Shown in pieces: positions 7,353 through 14,679 of a DNA stretch of 32,606 bases. The translations under genes and the position numbers were made by a program. This DNA is from Candidatus Viridilinea mediisalina (GTDB lineage Bacteria > Chloroflexota > Chloroflexia > Chloroflexales > Chloroflexaceae), in NCBI RefSeq assembly GCF_002532535.1, contig NZ_NQWI01000054.1, positions 1-32,606 on the forward strand, given 5' to 3'. Position 1 is the stretch's first letter; each line of letters opens with the position of its first letter. The notes beneath the pieces are model-generated. The model was given only the letters and a program-made list of their open reading frames with translations. It was not told where the DNA came from and did not search any database.

Positions 7353-7799
7353 TCACGTTGCAAAGAGTTGGGCATACTCACCATAGCCCTCTTCAACCAG
7401 ACGGGCGGCGGGGATGAAGCGCAGGGCCGCCGAATTCATGCAGTAGCGCAAACCAGTGGGCGCAGGGCCATCGTCGAAGACATGGCCCAAGTGGGAGTCG
7501 CCTTGGCGCGAACGTACCTCGGTGCGTACCATCCAGAGCGAGGCATCGCTGCGGGTGACGATATTCTCGGGCTTCAGCGGGCGGGTAAAACTGGGCCAGC
7601 CCGTCCCCGAATCGAACTTATCGAGCGAACTAAAGAGCACCTCGCCCGACACGACATCCACATAGATCCCAGGCTCCTTGTTGTCCCAGTAGGCATTCTG
7701 GAAGGGCGGCTCCGTGCCGTCACACTGGGTCACCTTGTACTGCTGGGGGGTAAGCTGCGCACGCAGCTCGTCGTCGGCGGGTTTATCGAAATTGGTCAT
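7353..7799 (-). CDS. msrB: Peptide methionine-R-sulfoxide reductase
   Basis: MsrB repairs methionine-R-sulfoxide in proteins. The 148-residue product shows the family blocks [27 protein letters not shown] and [13 protein letters not shown], with catalytic C120. The zinc-binding CxxC pairs of many MsrBs are absent ([13 protein letters not shown]), and the common resolving-Cys site before GWPSF is Thr. Only C26 and C120 remain, so this is a zinc-free form. The start at 7799 (MTNFDKP) is chosen over an in-frame upstream codon because AGGAG lies 12 bases before it. Confidence 0.93.
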   Translation of the reverse strand: MTNFDKPADDELRAQLTPQQYKVTQCDGTEPPFQNAYWDNKEPGIYVDVVSGEVLFSSLDKFDSGTGWPSFTRPLKPENIVTRSDASLWMVRTEVRSRQGDSHLGHVFDDGPAPTGLRYCMNSAALRFIPAARLVEEGYGEYAQLFAT

Positions 7800-7864
7800 G
7801 GGTTGGTTAGCTCCTTTAGATAGGTTTTTTGACGCAAAGGCGCAAGGTTTCAGGCATAGGCATT

Positions 7865-8875
7865 TCAAACATTGGGCGCGCAGGTGTCACGTTTCAGCAG
7901 GTTGTCCTTACCTGCTGCAATCCGTTGTGCCAACCCGCGAAAATCGCGGTAGCAGGCATGGACGGCGAGGCCGTGGTTGCCTAGAGCGCCATCGGCTGGT
8001 TTGAGGAGGAACATTGGCTTGCGCGCTTCTTTGGCAATGTCCATCAGGCTGCGGTAGGGTTTGAGTAGCGCGAGGCAGAGGGGATCATCCGCGACGTCGG
8101 CGCTCGTTGCTGGTGCCGCCTCGGGGCAGAGTGCAGCACGATAGGCAGCGGGGAGCGCTGCCAGCCAACGATCAGCAGCGTGCAACGGTCGGTCAAGGCG
8201 CACGGCGTGGTGCATGACGACGTAGCCAAGAGGCCGCAGCGGTGTTGCGGGCAGCAGTGCGGGCGTATGCGCGGCAGACCATTGCTGCCAGACTGGCCGC
8301 CAATGTTGCAAGGTCGCCCCCAGGTAGGGCAGGGCTTGCGACGCAGCGAGATTGGGGGCCAGCGGGAGGACCAAGGCTTCAGCGACACTCAAGAGCGCTC
8401 GGTTGAGGATGCCGGTGTTGGAAGCTACATCGAGCAGGATGATCTGCGCATCATGCTGGGCAGCCGCGTCGTGCAGGAGTTGCCGTAGCGCCAATGCCAG
8501 CCGTAGCGCATCATCTTCCACCGTGGGCGGTTGTGTTGCTGCACTAGCCAATTGGCCCTCAACGCCCGCCCAAGCCAGATCGCCAACCAAGAGAGCGAGA
8601 TGCTCAGTGATGGGATGCATGGCTGGCTCGGAAAGCGGGGCGCGCTGCTGGAAGACTGGCTCAATCGCCCCCCATGTTGTCTGGTGGCGCGCGGTTGTCA
8701 ACCAGATCGCTTCCAGATCGTCTGAGTCAAGCAGCATGCTGCTAAGCTGCGCTTGGGGATCAAGGTCTACTGCCAGCACACGCACCCCCAATTCAGCATA
8801 CATCCATGCCAAATGGTAGAGGAGCGTTGTGCTGCCAATGCGGCCATAATGCGAAAAGAGCGCGATAGTCTTCAT
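7865..8875 (-). CDS. ParA/MinD-like protein with degenerate Walker A motif
   Basis: A 336-residue protein with the overall ParA layout. The N-terminal deviant Walker A reads HYGRIGSTT (9-17), then [12 protein letters not shown] (35-46) and the Walker B strand [11 protein letters not shown] (D148). In ParA the loop is KGGxGKTT. Here the signature lysine is Tyr (Y10) and the P-loop lysine is Ser (S15), so ordinary ATP hydrolysis is unlikely. It may be a pseudo-ATPase, a nucleotide sensor or a binding partner. Its ATG overlaps the stop of the upstream AlbA_2 gene (ATGA, 8872-8875), which implies translational coupling. No ParB-like gene or centromere-like array is nearby, so a role in segregation is not supported. 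Confidence 0.75.
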   Translation of the reverse strand: MKTIALFSHYGRIGSTTLLYHLAWMYAELGVRVLAVDLDPQAQLSSMLLDSDDLEAIWLTTARHQTTWGAIEPVFQQRAPLSEPAMHPITEHLALLVGDLAWAGVEGQLASAATQPPTVEDDALRLALALRQLLHDAAAQHDAQIILLDVASNTGILNRALLSVAEALVLPLAPNLAASQALPYLGATLQHWRPVWQQWSAAHTPALLPATPLRPLGYVVMHHAVRLDRPLHAADRWLAALPAAYRAALCPEAAPATSADVADDPLCLALLKPYRSLMDIAKEARKPMFLLKPADGALGNHGLAVHACYRDFRGLAQRIAAGKDNLLKRDTCAPNV

Positions 8876-10080
8876 GGCGCGATCCGTAGCGTCACTTCAA
8901 CGAAACTTGGTTCCACCCGAAACTCAAGTGGCGGATTGCCATTTTTACGCAAAGCTTGTTGGGCCAGCAAGATTCCAGCCCCAAAACGTTGCACATAGCC
9001 AAGAATGCGTAACGCCTCAGCTAGATTTGGATTGCGATAGTCGGTAATCCCAGGTTGACCAAAGTTTTCCGGCGTTACCACCCCATACGTACCGCCAGGG
9101 CTGTTGATGGCAATCCGATCATTAAACCAGTAGATGCGTACCGGGGCATGACTAAGCTCATAGGTGCGATGCAGCACGGCATTGCGAATGAGTTGTTGCA
9201 GCGCCACCAGCGGATAGCTCTGGCTGCGTTGCTCGCGTGGCGCACTGGTAAAATCAACCAAGGTGCGATTATGGGCCATGCATTTCTCATCGGCCAAACG
9301 CAAGAGTTGGTCAACGGTACCATCAACCAACTCTTCATCGAGGATAGGATCAGCCAAGGTGGTGCCATCAATACGCAGAAACTGAAGGTAGGCACCGGGA
9401 ACAAAATCACGAACCCGGTGGGACAAAACAAGCATACCCAACACTGTCGGCGTAGGATCGTCAGTTGCAACAATCATCTTGGTCGCAGCCAGGCGTTGTT
9501 CAACACTGCGATCATTGGCCTCTAGAATATCAGGGGCAACCGCCGCCGGCAGGTACATCTCCGCAAAGCGTCGTTGATCAAGGTCGTTCAGGCGGGCGGC
9601 GGATAAGGGCTGCACATCGAATGGACGATCACGGTAGCGCCGTCGCTCATTGAGGATGCGCTCGTCTTGGGCCGATGCGATGCCACGACGTGGCCCAATA
9701 CGCACCCAGATACGCCCACGGTAGCGCACAGGTGGCGAGTCGGCTGGCTCCACAGTAATAACCGCTACATCAGTTCCTGCAAAAGCATGCTTACGAACCG
9801 TCATGGTCGGTGGGGGCACAATATTGCCATCACTCTTGATATCGGCAAGTTGGCGCAACAGTTCATCGGTAATCGGCAATTGAACTGGCGTACCATTATC
9901 ACGCACACCGATAAAGATCACCCCGGCCCGCTGATGGCCCGGCAGATCATTGGCGAAGGCACAGACCGCCTCACGCACCGCAGTCGGCGCTTCGCCCCGA
10001 AACGACTCTTTGCGCTCAACATGATCCGACTCGAGGTCGGTCATCATGGTGGCAAGTTGCTCATCGGTGTAAGGTGGCAT
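8872..10080 (-). CDS. AlbA_2 (Schlafen-type) protein with C-terminal HATPase_c_4-like domain
   Basis: A 402-residue protein. The N-terminal AlbA_2/Schlafen-core-like domain (about 15-125) shows ESDHVERKESF and AGVIFIGVRDNG. The C-terminal GHKL-like half carries the family pattern QLIRNAVLHRTY, then a strand and INSPGG. Proteins of this architecture are usually annotated as ATP-binding or transcriptional regulators, and some occur in defence loci. The start at 10080 (MPPYTDEQ) is preferred because a TAGGTAG sequence lies about eight bases upstream; a longer form from 10107 is possible. It is tightly coupled to the downstream degenerate ParA-like gene. The substrate, DNA or RNA target and biological role are unknown. 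Confidence 0.8.
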   Translation of the reverse strand: MPPYTDEQLATMMTDLESDHVERKESFRGEAPTAVREAVCAFANDLPGHQRAGVIFIGVRDNGTPVQLPITDELLRQLADIKSDGNIVPPPTMTVRKHAFAGTDVAVITVEPADSPPVRYRGRIWVRIGPRRGIASAQDERILNERRRYRDRPFDVQPLSAARLNDLDQRRFAEMYLPAAVAPDILEANDRSVEQRLAATKMIVATDDPTPTVLGMLVLSHRVRDFVPGAYLQFLRIDGTTLADPILDEELVDGTVDQLLRLADEKCMAHNRTLVDFTSAPREQRSQSYPLVALQQLIRNAVLHRTYELSHAPVRIYWFNDRIAINSPGGTYGVVTPENFGQPGITDYRNPNLAEALRILGYVQRFGAGILLAQQALRKNGNPPLEFRVEPSFVEVTLRIAP

Positions 10081-10106
10081 TTGGCTACCTAGGTAGGGCA
10101 TGTGCA

Positions 10107-10166
10107 TGCGGGAACCAAGTTTCTGCGCACACCCGCCAGCAGGGGCGCGGGAACCTGGTTCTCGCA
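10107..10166. repeat. Imperfect hairpin between carA and the AlbA_2 gene
   Basis: Ends TGCGGGAACC and GGTTCTCGCA can pair with one mismatch. An inner stem GCGGGAACC/GGTTCTCGC spans 10147-10165. The GGGAACC/GGTTC tip is the same as in the hairpins at 4223 and 25266. It could separate carA from the AlbA_2-ParA pair transcriptionally; no T-tract is present. Confidence 0.45.
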
Positions 10167-10173
10167 GAATCGC

Positions 10174-11295
10174 CTAGCGGCGCGCCTCCATCAATTGCAC
10201 AAACTCGGCAAAGAGATAGTTGGCATCGTGGGGGCCGGGGCCAGCTTCGGGATGGTATTGGACACTGAAGCAGCCCAGTTCCTCGTTGCGTAAGCCCTCG
10301 ACCGTCTGGTCGTTGAGGTTGATATGGGTAATCTCGGTGCCTGCGGGCAGGCTGTCGGGGTCAACCGCGAAGCCATGGTTCTGTGAGGTGATCTCGACCT
10401 TGCCGCTGGCCAAGTGGCGCACGGGATGGTTGGCCCCGTGGTGACCGAAGGGCAGTTTGTAGGTACGCCCGCCCAGGGCGAGGCCCATGAGCTGGTTGCC
10501 CAAACAGATGCCAAAGACTGGCTTTTGGCCCAAGAGCAAGAAGAGATTCTCGAAGGCATAGACCGTCGCCGCCGGATCGCCTGGCCCATTGGAATAGAAG
10601 ATGCCATCGGGCTTGAGCGCCAGCGCCTCGTTGGCAGGGGTCGTGCCAGGGACAACCGTAACGCGGCAGCCATGGTCAACCAGGCGGCGCAAAATCGTGC
10701 GCTTCAGCCCAAAGTCATAGGCGACCACATGGAAGCGTGCTTCAGCGGGTGCGGGTGGGGTGGCCGGAGGCGTAAAGGGCGCCGAGTTGTGCGTCCAACT
10801 GTAGGGTTGCTCACAGCTCACCACGCGGGTGAGATCGAGCCCCTGCATGACGGGGGCCTGGCGCACCTTCGCAAGCAGTTCTTCACGGCTCGTGCCATTG
10901 GTGCCAATAATGCCGCGCATCGCCCCAGCGGTACGGATGTGGCGCGTCAGGGCACGCGTATCCACATCGGTCATCGCCACAATCCCATGGTCGCGCAGCA
11001 ACTGAGCCAGACTGCCACGTGCGCGCCATGAGCTATAATCTTCGCTGTAGGCCCGCACAATCAGTCCCGCCACCTGCGGCTTGAACGACTCCGGATCAAA
11101 ATCATTCACGCCAGTATTGCCGATATGGGGCGCAGTCATCGTCACCAACTGCCCACAGTAGGAAGGATCGGTTAAAATCTCTTGGTAGCCGGTCATGCCA
11201 GTGTGGAAGACCACCTCACCAAGCGTTTCACCAACTGCACCAAACGAACGTCCCGGGAAGACCCGGCCATCTTCAAGCACAAGAAGGGCATCCAT
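10174..11295 (-). CDS. carA: Carbamoyl-phosphate synthase small (glutaminase) subunit
   Basis: CarA hydrolyses glutamine and channels ammonia to CarB for carbamoyl phosphate, the precursor of pyrimidines and arginine. The 373-residue product has the N-terminal CPSase domain ([20 protein letters not shown], about 28-46) and a class I glutamine amidotransferase domain with nucleophile C264 (GICLGNQ) and H348/E350 (YHPEAGPGP). All catalytic residues are present. carB is not in the window. A pyrimidine-rich leader shared with two other genes lies upstream. Confidence 0.97.
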   Translation of the reverse strand: MDALLVLEDGRVFPGRSFGAVGETLGEVVFHTGMTGYQEILTDPSYCGQLVTMTAPHIGNTGVNDFDPESFKPQVAGLIVRAYSEDYSSWRARGSLAQLLRDHGIVAMTDVDTRALTRHIRTAGAMRGIIGTNGTSREELLAKVRQAPVMQGLDLTRVVSCEQPYSWTHNSAPFTPPATPPAPAEARFHVVAYDFGLKRTILRRLVDHGCRVTVVPGTTPANEALALKPDGIFYSNGPGDPAATVYAFENLFLLLGQKPVFGICLGNQLMGLALGGRTYKLPFGHHGANHPVRHLASGKVEITSQNHGFAVDPDSLPAGTEITHINLNDQTVEGLRNEELGCFSVQYHPEAGPGPHDANYLFAEFVQLMEARR

Positions 11296-11321
11296 AGGTA
11301 GCTTATGCCGTTTCAGGTTGT

Positions 11322-11360
11322 AGGGGAAGGATACAGGAGTTAGGAAATAGGAAATAGGGG
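11322..11360 (-). repeat. Pyrimidine-rich heptamer-like leader repeat upstream of carA
   Basis: Read toward carA it contains two CTATTTC heptamers followed by CTGTATCCTTCCCCT. A close relative immediately precedes the methyltransferase start at 22864 (CTGTATCCTCCCCT shared), and a weaker one precedes the gene at 24879. The rest of the 11296-11543 gap holds no gene that I can support. Confidence 0.55.
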
Positions 11361-11543
11361 TGATGCATCAGGATGGCTTGGATTCACCCAAACTGTAGAG
11401 TAGTCTGAAACCATTCCTAGCGTGTTGATCATGGGATCGCTGCGGCATTGTAGCATGGTTTGGAAGCCAAGGGATGGGTGGAAGCTTCGCCGCCCGCCAA
11501 CGCGCAACAGCACGAGGGAAGAGAGTTCCACGAAAGTAATACC

Positions 11544-11933
11544 ATGACCAACCCCTTAGACCGCTGGCTCACGCGCAGCCTCTACCTGAGCGTTGGCTTC
11601 AATGCTATGGGCACGCTCGCCATGACGCTGCCGCAGGTCTTCTACCCAATCCTCGGCATACCCGTGCCAGAGCATCCCGTCTACCAGGCCGTCGCGGTAC
11701 TGACGATTGCGTTGTTTGGGCTTGGCTACCTGCTCCAGGCACGCGCTGAGCAGCGTGATCGCACCTTTCTGCTCATTGCTGCGCTTGGCAAAATCGGATT
11801 CTTTGCTATCTTTCTCGTCAGTTGGCTCGTCGGCTCTGTGCCGTGGACGGCACCCTTGGTGACCTCTGGTGATCTCATCTTTGCGCTGCTGTTTATCGCG
11901 TGGTTGTGGGCAACGCGCACTGTGAAGGAATAG
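11544..11933 (+). CDS. Small integral membrane protein of unknown function
   Basis: 129 residues with four probable transmembrane segments: about 10-32 around LYLSVGFNAMGTLAM, then AVLTIALFGLGYLL, LIAALGKIGFFAIFLVSWLVG, and LIFALLFIAWLWA. The layout suggests a compact four-helix bundle. I do not recognise the family by motif. The ATG at 11544 (MTNPLDRW) is preferred over a longer form whose extra N-terminus looks non-coding. Its stop is one base before the next start, so it is co-translated with the downstream GT-C-like membrane protein and may be a partner. Confidence 0.7.
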   Translation: MTNPLDRWLTRSLYLSVGFNAMGTLAMTLPQVFYPILGIPVPEHPVYQAVAVLTIALFGLGYLLQARAEQRDRTFLLIAALGKIGFFAIFLVSWLVGSVPWTAPLVTSGDLIFALLFIAWLWATRTVKE

Positions 11934-11934
11934 C

Positions 11935-13416
11935 ATGCTTAAACATCTACGTAATTGGGGGTTGCTACCGATTTTAGGTCTCTTTCTGCTCCACGCCTGG
12001 CTCTATGCTGATTTCTTCATTGATGATGCCTTTATCTCGCTGCGCTATGTGCAACAGTGGCTGGCGGGTAATGGCTTGGTCTACAATATTGGTGAGTATG
12101 TTGAAGGCTATTCCAATTTCTTGTGGGTTGTGCTTGTGGCCCTGTTGGGTTTTTTCGAGGTAGACCTTATTCTTGCCACGCGCATATGGGGTATCTCGCT
12201 TAGTATTCTGACTATGATCTTGGTCTATATTGCCGTGCGCGGGTTGCCCTTCCCCCTCTTCGCGCCACTGCTGCTTGCGCTCTCGCCATCGTTTGCAATG
12301 TGGGCGATGGGGGGCTTAGAGAATCCCCTCTTCATGCTGCTGCTGCTGGTTGGGAGCCTGCTCTTTTATCGTGAAGAGACGCAGAAGCCCGGCTGGAGTT
12401 CGAGCATCTGCTGGGGCTTGCTCGCCCTCACCCGCCCCGACGGTCTGCTCTTTGGAGCCATCGCCTTCTGCTATCGTGTAGGAACCCTCTACCGCAACGG
12501 TCAATGGCCGCAACGCCACGACTACCTGCGCGGGCTGGTCTTAGCGGGTATTGTGCTGCCTCATCTGCTCTGGCGCTTCAGCTACTATGGCTACTGGTTG
12601 CCCAATACGATCTATGCCAAATCGATGGGACTGAACCTGCGTACACTGCTTGAAGGCGGCTTATACCTCTATACAAGCAGCGAAATCCTGGGTGGCCTCT
12701 TCGTGATCGTCCTGCTGCTCCTCTTGGCCCTCACGGCCAAGCAGCGCCACGGTTATACGCTCTATTTCACACTCAACGTGGGTGCCTACGCCGCCTTTAT
12801 CATGCTGGCGGGTGGTGATTGGATGCCAGCCCAGCGCTTCTTGGCGAGCATCCTCCCCCTCTTGGCCATTCTGCTCCAACTTGGTGCCGTAGAGCTTGTC
12901 ACTCTGCTGCGTACACGTCTGCCCCAACCAATCGCATGGTCGCCAATCCTCTTGCATCTGCTCTACATTGCAGCGATGGCGCTCACGATGCGCTTTATTG
13001 AGCCCGGGATCCCAATAAATCACCGCCTTTCGCTTCCTTATGCATGGGTTCTGTATTTAGAAGATGCTGTTGAAATTACGGATACCATAGCGGTTTTTGA
13101 TGCGGGTTTGGTGAGTTATGCTATGCCGCTTACCGTGCGGATCGTTGACATGGTTGGTTTGGCGGATGGCCATATTGCCCACCGTCCTCCCCAGTTTCCT
13201 GGTGGCCTATGGGGGCGGGGCGATGCCTGGGGGCGCTGGGATGTTGACTATGTGCTTGCCCAGAATCCCCGCTTTATTCAGACAAGCCTACAAGGGATGG
13301 ATGCCCAAGGCATGTGGCGTACCGGTTTTACGGGTACCACCCAACTGGTAAATGATCCGCGCTTTCAGGCACACTATACGATGACGGAACTGAATGGTCT
13401 GTTTGAGCGTAAGTAG
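11935..13416 (+). CDS. Polytopic membrane glycosyltransferase-like protein (GT-C type)
   Basis: 493 residues with about ten hydrophobic segments. The first extracytoplasmic loop reads DDAFISLRYVQQWLAGNGLV followed by EYVEGYSNFLW; the acidic pair and the GYSNFLW block are typical of GT-C arabinosyl/mannosyltransferase-like proteins that use polyprenyl-phosphate sugars outside the membrane. A soluble C-terminal tail (about 370-493) follows the last helix. It starts one base after the small membrane protein gene and precedes a GT4 gene, so a cell-envelope glycan role is likely. Donor and acceptor are unknown. Confidence 0.75.
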   Translation: MLKHLRNWGLLPILGLFLLHAWLYADFFIDDAFISLRYVQQWLAGNGLVYNIGEYVEGYSNFLWVVLVALLGFFEVDLILATRIWGISLSILTMILVYIAVRGLPFPLFAPLLLALSPSFAMWAMGGLENPLFMLLLLVGSLLFYREETQKPGWSSSICWGLLALTRPDGLLFGAIAFCYRVGTLYRNGQWPQRHDYLRGLVLAGIVLPHLLWRFSYYGYWLPNTIYAKSMGLNLRTLLEGGLYLYTSSEILGGLFVIVLLLLLALTAKQRHGYTLYFTLNVGAYAAFIMLAGGDWMPAQRFLASILPLLAILLQLGAVELVTLLRTRLPQPIAWSPILLHLLYIAAMALTMRFIEPGIPINHRLSLPYAWVLYLEDAVEITDTIAVFDAGLVSYAMPLTVRIVDMVGLADGHIAHRPPQFPGGLWGRGDAWGRWDVDYVLAQNPRFIQTSLQGMDAQGMWRTGFTGTTQLVNDPRFQAHYTMTELNGLFERK

Positions 13417-13422
13417 TTAAGG

Positions 13423-13465
13423 GTGGGGCGGCTTGGCGGGGCTGAACCCCGCCAAACCGCCCCAC
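13423..13465. terminator. 19-bp GC-rich hairpin between the GT-C-like and GT4 genes
   Basis: Arms 13423-13441 and 13447-13465 pair with a single mismatch (GTGGGGCGGCTTGGCGGGG type) around loop CTGAA, seven bases past the stop codon. It lacks a T-tract. It lies entirely in front of the GT4 start codon at 13480, so it may end the upstream transcript or shape the GT4 leader. Confidence 0.55.
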
Positions 13466-13479
13466 AGACGAAGTTACCC

Positions 13480-14595
13480 ATGCATATTCTCCACATCTAC
13501 AAAGACTACCCGCCCGTTGTGGGCGGGATCGAGGGCCATTTGGGCCTCTTGGCCGAAGGATTGGTGGCACGCGGCCATCAGGTGACGGTGTTGGTGAGTG
13601 GTCAGGGGTGGCGCACGCGGCGCACGACGCAGGCGGGGGTGCAGGTGGTGGCGGCGGGGCGTGTGGCGACGCTGGCTTCGACGCCGCTCAGCCCGGCGCT
13701 GCCGTTGCTGGTGGCCCAACTGCGCCCCGATCTGATCCATCTGCACCATCCCTACCCGCCCGGCGATGCGGTCGCGCTGCTGGCCGGCGGGCGAACGCCG
13801 CTGGTGGTGACCTACCATAGCGATATTGTGCGCCAAGAGCGTTTGGGAAGACTGGTTGCCCCACTAGTGCGCCGCACCTTGCAGCATGCAAAGCGGATTA
13901 TTGCCACTAGTCCAGCCTATATCCGCTCTTCGCCCTTTTTGGCGCCGGTCGCTTCGCGCTGTCGGGTGGTACCCTTTGGTCTGCCTCCCTCATTCTTTAC
14001 TCCCGCCGATCCTGCGCGGGTTGCGGCGCTTAAGGCGCGTTGGCCCGGCCCGCGTACGCTCTTTGTGGGACGCTTGCGCTACTACAAGGGGGCCGACCGG
14101 CTGGTGCGGGCGATGGCTCACGTGCCTGGCCATGCGCTCTTGGTGGGGGGCGATGCGACTGTGCGGGCGCAAGATTTGGCTGTCCTGGCCGCGCAGTGCG
14201 GTGTGGCCGAGCGTGTGCATCTGTTGGGTACCCAGCCCGATACTGAACTCGCCGCCTTCTATCAGGCTGCCGATGTCTTTGTGCTGCCCTCGGTGGAGCG
14301 CAGCGAGGCTTTTGGGATTGTGCAGATCGAGGCGCAAGCCGCTGGGTTGCCGATTGTCTGCACGGAGCTAGGTACGGGCACGAGCTACATTACGCAGCAC
14401 GGGCGTACCGGCATCGTCGTGCCCCCCGATGATGTGCCCGCGTTGGCGCGGGCGCTGCGCGTCCTCTTGGCCAACCCGCAGTTGGCGCAAGCCATGGGTG
14501 CGGCAGGGCGCACCCGCGCCCACCAGGAGTTTAGCCTTGAACGGATGCTCAATCGCGTTGAGGCGGTCTATGCGGAAGCTTTGGGGGATGGTTGA
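13480..14595 (+). CDS. Glycosyltransferase family 4 (GT-B fold)
   Basis: A 371-residue GT4. The N-terminal glycine-rich turn YPPVVGGIEGHLGLLAEGL contacts the acceptor side; HHPYPPGDAV and VVTYHSDIV follow. In the donor domain FVGRLRYYKGADRLV and the EX7E-like region VERSEAFGIVQIEAQAAGLP are present. The start at 13480 (MHILHIYKDYP) is the family N-terminus; the longer in-frame form would translate the upstream hairpin and is rejected. Likely cytoplasmic assembly of a surface glycan or glycolipid. Confidence 0.9.
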   Translation: MHILHIYKDYPPVVGGIEGHLGLLAEGLVARGHQVTVLVSGQGWRTRRTTQAGVQVVAAGRVATLASTPLSPALPLLVAQLRPDLIHLHHPYPPGDAVALLAGGRTPLVVTYHSDIVRQERLGRLVAPLVRRTLQHAKRIIATSPAYIRSSPFLAPVASRCRVVPFGLPPSFFTPADPARVAALKARWPGPRTLFVGRLRYYKGADRLVRAMAHVPGHALLVGGDATVRAQDLAVLAAQCGVAERVHLLGTQPDTELAAFYQAADVFVLPSVERSEAFGIVQIEAQAAGLPIVCTELGTGTSYITQHGRTGIVVPPDDVPALARALRVLLANPQLAQAMGAAGRTRAHQEFSLERMLNRVEAVYAEALGDG

Positions 14596-14621
14596 CGCAG
14601 CCCAAGCCATTGGGCTACAAT
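14592..14621 (+). promoter_or_regulatory. Candidate alaS promoter with palindromic spacer
   Basis: TTGACG (14592-14597) and TACAAT (14616-14621) are separated by 18 bases, 59 bases upstream of the alaS ATG. The spacer contains AGCCCAA and TTGGGCT (14599-14605 and 14610-14616), a 7-bp inverted repeat that could be an operator or a small hairpin. The -35 box overlaps the stop codon of the preceding gene. Confidence 0.6.
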
Positions 14622-14679
14622 AACCTACCAAATCCTTCTGCGGGGCTGTGGTGGCTCCGCTATTGCCCCATGATTGCCA

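Noticed and set aside
7865-8875. Plasmid or chromosome partition locus (ParA)
   Set aside because: Both Walker A lysines are lost, and there is no ParB-like gene or centromere-like repeat array.
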